Assembly (NCBI GenBank): GCA_039654915.1 | Contig: CM077599.1 | Location: 73,624,001 to 73,688,000 of the forward strand | DNA length: 64,000 nt | Direction: 5' to 3' | Origin: Aquilaria yunnanensis | Lineage: Eukaryota; Streptophyta; Magnoliopsida; Malvales; Thymelaeaceae | Part shown: in pieces, positions 54,942 through 64,000 of the stretch | Numbering within the stretch: the stretch's first letter is position 1 | How the letters are laid out: every line of letters begins with the position of its first letter | Notes under the pieces: generated by a model | Told to the model about the DNA's origin: nothing | What the model saw: only the letters and a program-made list of their open reading frames with translations | Database searches by the model: none | Made by a program: the position numbers and the translations under genes

Positions 54942-57900
54942 TAGAGGTGGGACGTGGGCCGGGTCACCGGACCGGAAGTCAACCCCGGCCTGATCCGGTC
55001 AACCCCGCCCCGGCCAAAGCCCGCAAAAGATGTGAGCTGAATATGGGCCCGAAAGGAAGAGGAGGTGTAAAACGGATCACCCTGGACTAGGAAAAACGAC
55101 CCGCCCCACCCCGCCGAACCTCCCCGGACCGACCCCTGGCACCCAACGGCTCTTGCTGCGCAATGGAAACCTGCAAAAAAAATTTTAAAAATGGGTTAAT
55201 TACACAGCAAGCATTCCAACTGTTTTCTGCTCCATTTTAGCCCCCAAAATTCCATTTTCACCTCTCCCAACAACTAAATTTTAAGGATTTTTTGGTAAAA
55301 CTAATTTTTTACCTTCCCCTATAAATACCAAAGCCATTTTCACTCAATCCTCACACAATCACTCAATCTCTCTTCTTCCTCTACTATATTCTCTCAAGCA
55401 TTTTTCGTATTTTCTTAATCTCTTCTAAATTTCTTACTAATCTCCCCCTAATATCTTCATAATCTCCTCTTAATTTTGCATTAATCACTACTATTAGTTC
55501 GTGAGTCATGGCTTCAAAAGAAAATGACAAGTGAACAGAGAGTTCATCTTCTTACACCAACGGTCTCCGAGCTTTGTTCCGTCGCCGTTCTCGGCCCACC
55601 GATAAAGGCATCTCAATTTAAGAGTTGCACGACGATGATACCGGAATTGATATGATGAATTACGATTTGGGTCTCAACGATCAATTATCCGATGATGAAG
55701 TGGCAGAGTTGGATGCGATGGCGCCCTGGAATCCATCAACAGAACCGACGCTTATAAGTCATGGACCCGTCATGGAGGAAACCCAAGCACAAGGTAAATC
55801 CACGAGACTAACAACTTGGGTTTGAGAGCACTATGAGCTCATACATGAAGGGGAGTTGAGATATGGGAAATGCAAACATTGCGGGAAAAAATTGGTGCAT
55901 AAAAAGAATTCTGGCATTGGAACGCTGAAGCGGCATATTGAAAATCAACATCCTAACATTCTGCCCAGTGCCGGGACTAGTTCTGGAGGACAAACATAAC
56001 TTGGGTCTACAACTGGCGCCGGTGGGCCAGGTATATTTCATTTTAACCAACAATCTTGTAGATAAGGTATGGTAAATTGAATGATGCTTACCGAAAAACC
56101 TTTTTTACAAGTTGAAGATGTCCACCTAAAATCTTGGATAAAATCATAATTAAATCTTACATTTAGAAAAGTATCTAGGAAAACCACTAGGAAAAAAAAC
56201 TTTAGACAATTTGAAGCTGGAAAATCAGATTTGCAAGCCTATTTTTCTATTCTTGATCATTGTGTGGCATTTACTTTTGATATGTGGACATCACCTGTAG
56301 GTCAATCATTTTATTGTGTTACTTCTCATTGGATTGATTTTGATTAGATAATGCAAAAACGAATTTTGTCATTTAAGGTTATTAAAATAGATCATACCGG
56401 TTATCAAATATTCAATTGCATCTTAGAAACTTTACCTGATTATTTTTGTACTGATAAAGTCCTGTGCATTTCATTTGATAATGCTTCAAATAATGATGTT
56501 GCCGCTCGTCTTTTGAGTCAAAACTGAAAACTCTCAACGGTGCATTCTTTCATGTTAGATACATGTGTCATATTTTGAACATTTATGTGCAAAAGGGTTT
56601 AGAAGTTCTCCAAAATGAGATTTTACCTATTCGAAACTCATTGAAATATTTGATGTCTAGACCTGCTATTTTTCATGAATTTAAAAGCTTTTATATTGAA
56701 AATCAAAAATTATTTTCTTGGAAAAGGTTTAAATTGGATTGCCCAATCCGCTGGAACTCCACATATTTAACGTTGCAAGATGAATTCCCGTATGCAAATT
56801 TATTGTCACATTTCATAAATTTAAAAATGGGTTGTGAATTTCTTACAACTGAATTTTGGGACAAATGTTTCAAAACTAGTGAATTGCTTAAGTTTTGTTA
56901 CGAGGCAACTGAATTTTTCTCTGGTGTTTACTACCCAACCATTCATCAAGTTTTATTTCATTTAGTGAACATTATATATGCTTTACATCAATTTAAAGAT
57001 GATGAGTTGTTAAAACCGATTGTCGAAGCCATACGGGCTAAGTGGCTTTAGTATTTTGAAACATTCTACATATCTTTTTAGTCGCTTCTTTACTTGACCC
57101 ATATGTCAAATTAACGGGCACAACAACATTGCTTAAAGGTATTTTTCATATTTATTTAAAAATGTCTCATATAAATATTTTGGCTATCTCTGCTACTGCT
57201 TCCGAGTACTTGCATTCTTTATACAAGTTATGTTGTGAGCGGCATTTGAATAAGGTAAGATTTGAAGCTCCTCAAACCGAGCCTTCAAGGAGATCAATCT
57301 TCTCAAGATTTAACCCGGCCCTCCAAATGCTCAGATGACCCTGACTGACGACATCGGGATTAGCTGAGGTCGATGACTATCTCAACACATCTTTCGAGGC
57401 AAATGACTTCAACATCTTGGAGTGGTAGAAACAAAAGATATCAAAGTTTCTGATCTTGTCGATAATCACACAGAAGATTCTTGCCGTTCTAGTATTGACT
57501 GTCTCATCTGAGGCAGCGTTTAGTGCCGGAAAATGAGTGATATCATAAAAACAATCAAGATTGACACCCGACACGGTAGAAGTATGCGTGTGCAACTGAG
57601 ATTGGGGCCTCGCAGCACTCCGGCGGCAAGGCCAAAAGAGTTCGGATGAGGAGGTAATATCCGATACGGAGACTTGAATATTTTTTTTTAATCATACATG
57701 TAGTTTGTATTTGATCTGATTATGCTGTTCAGCACAGATCATAGGTTTCTATTATTCATTATTTTCAGAACGTTTTTTCCATTTCAAAATGTAATGCCCG
57801 TTCTGATTATTTGTAAGTACCGTTTGGTTTTTTAACTTAATAAAACTTACACCGGAGGTGATGTTTTTTCTTAAAAATATTTATGGCATATATAATTAAT

Positions 57901-58039
57901 TATGGTCCTAATTTTTTTTAAAAAAAACACCAAACCCGCCCTGGACTTGACTCGGAACCGCCCTGCCTACGACCGAGCCGAGCTCGGTCCTTGTGATCCA
58001 AGACTAGGACCGGCCGGGCTAAACTGGTTCCCATCTCTA
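54942..58039 (+). mobile_element. hAT (Ac-like) DNA transposon, decayed, 3.1 kb
   Basis: The ends are TAGAGGTGGGACGTGGGCC and, in reverse complement, TAGAGATGGGAACC, both followed by G/C-rich subterminal sequence of the GGGCCGGG type. Flanking octamers GCTGGTTG (54934-54941) and GCTAGCTG (58040-58047) agree at six of eight bases, as for an old 8-bp target duplication. The interior encodes a full-length but broken hAT transposase in order. All parts are present, so this is a once-autonomous copy. Confidence 0.85.
55508..57650 (+). pseudogene. hAT transposase (BED, RNase-H-like, dimerisation), broken
   Basis: From ATG 55508, stops appear within nine codons and recur. A BED zinc finger is at about 55820-55945: a WxxHYE-like start, then CKHCGKKLVHKK...TLKRHIENQH with the CX2C...HX4H spacing. 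The central domain includes FTFDMWTSP, SHWIDFD and, in the longest frame (56563-57051), CHILNIYVQKGL and CPIRWNSTYLTL, which are typical of hAT catalytic regions. The C-terminal dimerisation domain is at about 57365-57600: EVDDYLNTSFE, FNILEW, LAVLVLTVSSEAAFSAGK. Frameshifts near 57051-57360 separate the last two parts. It is non-functional. Confidence 0.85.
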
Positions 58040-58047
58040 GCTAGCTG

Positions 58048-58489
58048 GGTCGAAGAACTAAAACCGGGTTGGGTTCACGGGTCATGATTTGAATCATCTT
58101 TAATTTTCCGTCCTCCGGTGACATCGGCGCAAGCGGAAGGTGGCGGCTTGGGACTCAGACGACGGCAACCCTGGGTAGGATGGAGACAATGATCAGTGTC
58201 GACTTGGTGGTGGCGGATAATACGCGAGGCGAACATGATCTTCGTTCCTTCATTTGAATGACACGAGTAGCTACAGGGAGCCTTCAGAGATGGTGGCTCA
58301 GGTTCGGATGAAGTAAAGGACGCGAGCTTGGCTGACGGTGGGGGCTGGAAATGTTGAGGGGTAGTGGTTGGAGTTGGAAAGAACCTAGGGTTTTGGCGGA
58401 GAACTGCGAGAAATTTGGGGCCAAAAACTGCAATTTTAGCCTTTTTCCCTGAGCTGAAGGTTTCGAATTTTCTTCCCTTTTCTCTTAAA
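58048..58489. other. GC-richer spacer, no gene seen
   Basis: About 58100-58440 is GC-rich, with phrases such as GGTGGTGGCGG and a GAACCTAGGGTTTTGGCGG run that look like the 5' end of a plant gene. No open frame with a domain is seen. It could be a captured or degraded fragment. Confidence 0.35.
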
Positions 58490-58494
58490 TAATG

Positions 58495-61309
58495 TGTGAC
58501 AGCCCTCGGAGTTATAAGTCCAATCAGCCAGGTAATTAATTAATTTAATAAATTACACTTTAGATAATTTATTTGCAAGCTAAGTTTCGGTAATTTAGGG
58601 TCCAGTACTTAAAAATAAATAAAATTAATCATTTAAGCAAGCCGGGCCAAGAGCGGTATTTTGGTCATTTCACATAATGACTCATTTTTGTTGCACGGTT
58701 GAATAGAGCATGAGAAAATATTAAATTTAAAGTATCACAGTTTTTCGTGATTCCCACTCTATCATCGTAAAATTTTGGATTAACTAGATTGTCTATAAAT
58801 GATTTATGTGTAATCCTGAGAAAAGAAAGGACAAAATTGAATATAACTGAAAGGCTGAGACTGGCCGTGTAATTAATTCTGTGAAGGTATTAGGTGCGAC
58901 AAAATGCTGGATTTGGTCCTAATATTTGTGTCCGGTTACAAAGAAGGACCCAACGTACTACTGAGTACAAAGAAGGGACCAGGTGCGTGACATGTGCACC
59001 TTAAACCAATTTAAGTTGACTTCCATTCTTTCACCCGGCCATCTTCCACCTTTGTCTCCAGACCACCAAAACCTCTATTTCTCTCCAAACACCACAGCTA
59101 ACACAAAATTCAACCTTAATCCATCAAATTCAAGCACAAATAATCAGGATTTTGAAGGAAAATCAAGTTTTGTGCTATCCTAAGCTAGGATCTCTTGCTT
59201 CTTGTCCGAGTAAGTTTGGTTCTATTATTTCCCCTATTTTTGAGCTATAGTTTAGCTCTGTAAATTCTGGAAATTAATGTTAGACTTGGTTGTTAAGAGA
59301 AATCAAAGGTGTTCAACATGTTTGAATGTGTTCATGAGCTCATCCATAGTTAGTTTTGTTCCTATGGTGTAGTTTTCATCATCTTTAGATTTTTGGCACT
59401 GTTCATGCTATTTTTATGGCAGAAATCATGGCTGGGATAATTTTTTAATGTGTTTTCTAGTTGTAATATGTGAATTAAGATGCAAATGAGCTAAAAACCT
59501 AGGAGAACTAAGGCTGGAATTTTGGTGTAGCTGAAACCGTGAGTGTTGAGCTAAGTGTGGTTTAATTCTTTTACAGCCAGCTATAATTTCTTGTTCGAAG
59601 GCTTTTAGTAGCTTACCAAGGATATTATCTTGCTTATGAATTAGTATTTGAAGGCTAAGAAGCAAGGAAACATTTATTTGGAAGTGAATTACCAATGAAT
59701 GTCATGAATGTGCATTAGTGAAGTTTTGTGGCTGCTGAAATTGTAGTTACTTCGAAGAATAAACTGTATTATAATAGTTATTTTGGTGGCTTTTGGTGGT
59801 GAAAATCTTGCTTATACACTAGTATACAAGGCATAAAAAATAAGGGAGCAAGATTTGGGCTGCATTTATGCCATTAAAGGTGTAAAGAACCACAAGATAG
59901 GCAAACTGAAGATAGAAAATTTTAGACAGTTAGTGGTTGTTTTAGGGACTGTTTCCAAGCGTTAAAATTGATAAATTTTACTTAAAATGATCAATATAGG
60001 TGCTGGGAATAGGCTACTAAGAGAGGTCCTAAGTTTGGCTTGAAACCGAGACAAAAAAGCTAAGTACTTGAAGCTTGCAAACTAAGTTATCTAAGGTAAG
60101 GGTTATTTAATTTATATGCATATGTGTTAAATAAATTTGGCTATGATACTTGTATATCAAGTGGCCGAATTATCGATAAATTTAACAAGCATATGATTTG
60201 AGTATTGATGGCTATTTAAGAAGCTTATATGATTGGGTTTAGTGGAAAACCAAACTATGAAGTGCATATAAAATGTGTAAGTGCATGTTTGTAAACTTCC
60301 ATGTATAGGTAACATGGACCTTGGTATGGTCTAATTTATGGAGAGTATGATGGTTTGAGAACCTAAGATACCTAAGGTCACCATGATGGGCTAAGGCTTA
60401 GGTGAACCTAAAAGGGGGAGGTATCTTCAACCACTCACAAAATGTTGGAATGCTAGCACTAACACATGCATTTAAATAAGCAAATAGTTTACTCCTGTAC
60501 ATAAAATAAGGGATTTTAGCAAACACTAAGAAGCTTTCAAAGCAGTATTTGTATGGACAAGTTGGACTTGTCAATTATAAGACAAATGAGTAAAGGAATT
60601 GTGGGAATTAGCTACTCCCATGATTATTGGCCAATAATCCGAGTTCTTAGCACTATGACTTGCGCTCAAGTGCACTAGGCATATATCAACATCCTTATGG
60701 ATAATATGCTCGGTTCTATATCTTTGTTTTTCTTGTAGACTATAACCCTTACTGGGAACCTCCGGTTCTTACACCCCTTACATGTTTTATGTGCAGATAC
60801 TAGTACATCTGGGTCTAACAACCAATAGAAGGAAAGGTTGTTAGTATTTCGAGACCAGCGGCAAGGAGCAGGGGATACCTGAAGACTGTAGTGATCCTTT
60901 TTTGTAGTGTAACTTAGGTGGGATTGGATCCCAAGATTCTCAGTGTGTAGCATATGTATAACACTTTTGTGTATGATGTATATATGTGTAGAGAAGTTAT
61001 GCCTCTGGTAAATGCTATGGAACTAGTGGTTGTGTTCCCTAGTAGCTTGTATGGATTCACAATGCATAATAGTATGTTTTATATAAATGCATGTTTGAAG
61101 TGTTGGCCAGTTGCATCGATTATATATTATTTTTATGGTCATTGACCTATAGCCATAGTAAGGCATAGTATAAAACAGTATTGCATCAAGGATTTAATCA
61201 ATTAGCAGGTCCACTAAGAACAAATTTACATAGGCCTAACACTGAATAAGTGTAAGGTTCCTAGGGTCCTATATGACTAAGATAGGATTAAGGTTCAAGG
61301 CCTGTGACA
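58495..61309 (+). mobile_element. Solo LTR 2 (2,815 bp)
   Basis: It begins TGTGACAGCCC and ends CCTGTGACA. Perfect TAATG target duplications lie at 58490-58494 and 61310-61314. It contains no gag or pol sequence and no internal primer site, so it is best read as a solo LTR of a large-LTR retrotransposon. Orientation is inferred from the TG...CA reading and a TGTGACAGCCC start like that of many Ty3-type LTRs. It shows no evident similarity to solo LTR 1. Confidence 0.82.
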
Positions 61310-61590
61310 TAATGACCCATATTTATTTTAAGGGTAAAATGCACCGAGGGTACCTTAACTTATTTTTTTGCCCTATCCGGATACCTTACCTTTATTTTGT
61401 CCTGGAGATGTACCTTTCCTCCTATTGCGCATCCTGTTCAACTACTTTCCATCAAATTGATTGTTAAAACGGATGGGAAATGCTAATGTGGCATTTATAT
61501 CACTAAGATAAATTAAAAAATATCAACTTTAGTCCTTTAACTTTTTCAATCACTAACTCTAGTTCTCCAAATATTTTTAATGCCAGATTT

Positions 61591-61644
61591 GAAAGAGAGA
61601 GAGAGAGAGAGAGAGAGAGGAGGGGGGGGGGGGGGGGGGGGGGG
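61591..61644. repeat. (GA)n followed by a G22-24 run
   Basis: A GA dinucleotide tract (61592-61619) is followed by an uninterrupted run of about 23 G (61622-61644). Such runs are prone to length error in sequencing. Confidence 0.95.
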
Positions 61645-61650
61645 AGAAGG

Positions 61651-61776
61651 GGCTGCTTTTTAACTCGGCAAGCATGACACCAGCAACACCTCCCACAAAC
61701 TTCACCGTCACCAGGCTGCTTTTTAACTCGGCAAGCATGACACCAGCAACACCTCCCACAAACTTCACCGTCACCA
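61651..61776. repeat. 63-bp perfect tandem duplication in the MULE interior
   Basis: GGCTGCTTTTTAACTCGGCA begins units at 61651 and 61714, which appear identical over 63 bp. The length is a multiple of three and reads as a duplicated 21-residue block in frames on both strands. The duplication must be recent. Confidence 0.92.
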
Positions 61777-61971
61777 GGGCAACAACCCCACCACGATTTG
61801 CTCCGCTTACCATGATTTTTTACCTTTCCTCATCCATTGTCCGATTTGGGTCACACCATCATGATCTGGGTTTTATGGGGCGCGATGTGCAAGGGTGATG
61901 GGGGAAGCTGAGTCGGGGCAAGCTGAAGAATCTGAATCACCGATTCTAACCCACGATTCGAACCTAGAAGG

Positions 61972-62199
61972 ATGAAATCGATGAAGCAAGGGGATGCGGT
62001 GGTGGAGTTCATCATTGATTTTGATTCCTCTGCAAATCGCATCGGCAAAGATATTCGGAAAGGCCGGGAGAGAGACGAGAAGGAAGGGTTGAGAGAGAAA
62101 CGATCATCAAGACTATCGAAAAATTCTAGTATGGGCTTAGATGACGGGTTATTGGAGGAGGACAAAGATGCGACGAATGCGATGCACGATTCTCAGTAA
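61972..62199 (+). other. 75-codon charged open frame in the MULE interior
   Basis: The frame starts MKSMKQGDAVVEF and is rich in Arg, Glu, Asp and Lys. No domain is recognised. It may be part of a captured host gene fragment. The following stretch (62215-62330) repeats GGATGGCGGCGATGC-like phrases. Confidence 0.25.
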
Positions 62200-62629
62200 C
62201 TAGTGAAGCTTGTTTCTGGGATGACGGCGATGCAAGATCCTGGGATGGCGGCGATGCGCGATTTGCGTTTGGCTGCGATAAGTGGCTCCAGTATGATGGT
62301 GAAGGTAGATTCTGGCATGGCGGCGACGCACGGCTATGGACAGAAAAAGATGGGAGAATTTGGTCAAATGAAGACGCACGATTCAGGGTTTTTTTGTAAT
62401 TTTTTTAAAAATTTAAGGACTACAAGTGTTATTTTATTATTTATTTTAATATTTTTTATGCCACATCAGCATTTTCCGTCAGACATAAATCCAAAAATAA
62501 CGAAAAGTACTTATATAAGACATGCGATAAAATGTAAGGTACCTCGCTAGGGCAACTTAAAGGTAGGGTACTCAATTAAGACAAAAAAATAAGCTAAGGT
62601 ACCCCTGGTGCATTTTACCCTTTATTTTA

Positions 62630-63260
62630 GTACCATGGATATCATGGACATATGTCTAATTAGACATAACATGGATTTTACATTTTTACCCCTTACTCTA
62701 AATTCCCTTCCTCAATTAGTTTCTCTCATTTTTTCCTTTATACTGCTGCCTCTCTGTCTCTGTCTCTCATTGCTATAACCGATGACCATTGCGGCGGACT
62801 CTGATCTCCATTGTATGTTGATCTACATTGTGCACTGATCTTCATCGCCTACAAATCTAGAGGCGCACCGATCTTCGTCATGAACCAATTTTCGTCGCGC
62901 ACCGATCTCTATCACGCACCAACATCCAAGGCAGGGAGAGGCATTGTAATCACATCCAACGATGACTGAGGCGAGGCGGTGCAATCAGAGGAGAGGCGGC
63001 ATGATCCAAGATGAGGCCGTGTGATCCCAGGTGATCCGAGGAGAGGCCGAAGAGGCGCACGAGCAAGGCGGTGCGATCGGAGGAGAGACGGTGTGTTCCA
63101 AGACGAGGCCGCGCGGTCTGAGGTGATCCAAGGCGAAGCTGAGGAGGTGGATGGGCGAGGCAAACGAGCGTGGAGGTAGGGCCGTTGTGGAGGCGATGGT
63201 TGTGGAGGGAGGTGGCGGCGGAGAGGGAGAAGAGGGACGATTCGCAAAGATTGATTTGTT
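62630..63260. other. GC-rich region with ~92-bp tandem units
   Basis: 62780-63250 is GC-rich. Units starting GGCGGTGCRATCRGAGGAGA at 62975 and 63067 form a 92-bp imperfect tandem repeat. Minus-strand frames of 93-125 codons are Pro/Ser/Arg-rich and low-complexity, so I do not call a gene. It may be the interior of another transposon extending beyond the window. Confidence 0.5.
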
Positions 63261-63269
63261 TTTCAAAAG

Positions 63270-64000
63270 GAAAACAATATTTTTTTTTTGTTATTGTCCA
63301 GACACTTTTATATTGTACTTTAGACATTTTTAAATTTTTATTTAGACATTTCTTTATTCATTGAATCATATAGCTTTATTTAAACAATTATCTAAATATT
63401 TAGATACTTTTTCATTGTTATTTGAACACTTTTGCATATTTGATCAGAAACTTTTTCAAAATTATTTCAAACAGTTATTAACAAGTTGTTCACAAGTTAT
63501 TTAATCAGACACTTTTATATATTTCTTTAGACATTTTTTAATATTCAATCAGACATTTTTTCTTATTGATTTATACACTTTTTTAATTATATTTTAAAGA
63601 TAACAAATTGTTCACAAGTTGATTTTATCATTTTTTGTTCAGACACTTTTATATATTTTTTTAGACATTTTTCAATATTCAATTAGACAATTTTACTTAT
63701 TGATTCAGACAATTTTTTTATTATATTTTAAATATAATAAATTGTTCACAAGTTGATTCTGTCATTTTTTGTTCAGCAATTCTGTTATTTTTTGTTCAGA
63801 TACTTTTACATGTTTATTTAGACATTTTACAATATTTGAGCAGACACTTATTCTTATAGCTTTAGACACTTTTAATTTAACCTTTTAATAATTTGTTTTA
63901 TATTACTTTGCAGACACTTCCATATACTATATTAGACATATTTACATTTTATTACAAAAACTTTTGCTGTTCGGAAGCAACAAGGACGCACTTGGAGGAA
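63270..64000. repeat. AT-rich tandem repeat with TTCAGACACTTTTATAT motif
   Basis: TTAGACATTTTT and CAGACACTTTTATATATTT recur many times. Larger units marked by TTGTTCACAAGTT start at about 63486, 63608 and 63742, giving a period of roughly 122-134 bp. The array runs to the window end. No coding potential. Confidence 0.75.

Larger units (their letters stand above)
61331..62620. mobile_element. Pack-MULE-like element with ~180-bp TIRs
   Basis: The left end AGGGTAAAATGCACCGAGGG matches the reverse complement of the right end, GGGTAAAATGCACCAGGGG. The similarity continues through GTACCTTAACTTATTTTTTTG and AATGCTRATGTGGCAT for about 180 bp. A perfect 9-bp duplication, TTTATTTTA, flanks it (61322-61330 and 62621-62629). 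The GC-rich interior (61590-62350) holds coding-like sequence but no transposase. These are the marks of a MULE that has captured foreign sequence. Confidence 0.88.

Noticed and set aside
62912..63327. Minus-strand Pro/Ser-rich genes of 93-125 codons
   Set aside because: Three overlapping frames arise from GC-rich tandem units; low complexity and no conserved motif.

Overview
The window is a transposon-dense, AT-rich stretch of nuclear DNA from a flowering plant, most likely a eudicot. The evidence is plant-type L1 LINEs, hAT and MULE elements, Stowaway-like MITEs, solo LTRs, a TRIM element with an initiator-Met tRNA primer site, a plant Helitron carrying an RPA gene, and a CC-NB-ARC-LRR resistance gene with a plant intron. 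The species cannot be named from the sequence. No tRNA, rRNA, CRISPR or bacterial features were seen.

Layout. 1-7199: nested dead elements. These are a minus-strand LINE piece, a plus-strand LINE split by a long-TIR MULE-like element with a 9-bp target duplication, a small MITE, and two short non-autonomous hAT-like elements, one carrying a CACTA-like MITE. 7200-21437: a 14.2-kb Helitron with a TC start, a 3' hairpin and a CTAG end, inserted exactly between A and T. An unoccupied copy of its target lies at 41.1 kb in the same window. It carries four gene-like units on the plus strand: a small protein with a possible dsRNA-binding fold and a coiled coil, an F-box-like protein, the Rep/helicase (two in-frame stops), and a 13-exon RPA70-like single-strand DNA-binding protein whose frame closes over all exons to 551 codons but has one non-GT donor.

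21438-30900: a tandem duplication of about 2.7 kb. Both copies contain the same TRIM retrotransposon, and the second also contains a 2.5-kb solo LTR with four CpG-rich palindromes. 30950-38990: a two-exon CNL resistance gene on the minus strand (951 codons, 4.6-kb intron), a duplicated copy of its last LRR segment just downstream, and a TATA box with a W-box upstream. 39-46.3 kb: a 5'-truncated LINE inside a dispersed repeat, then a BED/DUF659 hAT transposase fragment abutting an antisense-oriented piece of a related CNL. 46.3-54.9 kb: AT-rich DNA with local duplications, a Mariner/Stowaway MITE and a MuDR-like N-terminal scrap. 54.9-58.0 kb: a complete but decayed hAT. 58.5-61.3 kb: a second solo LTR. 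61.3-62.6 kb: a Pack-MULE-like element. 62.6-64 kb: GC-rich then AT-rich tandem repeats.

The CNL is the only likely functional host gene. The Helitron is the richest unit: Rep/helicase and RPA are the expected mobility pair, while the dsRNA-binding-like and F-box-like proteins are extra cargo whose role is unknown.
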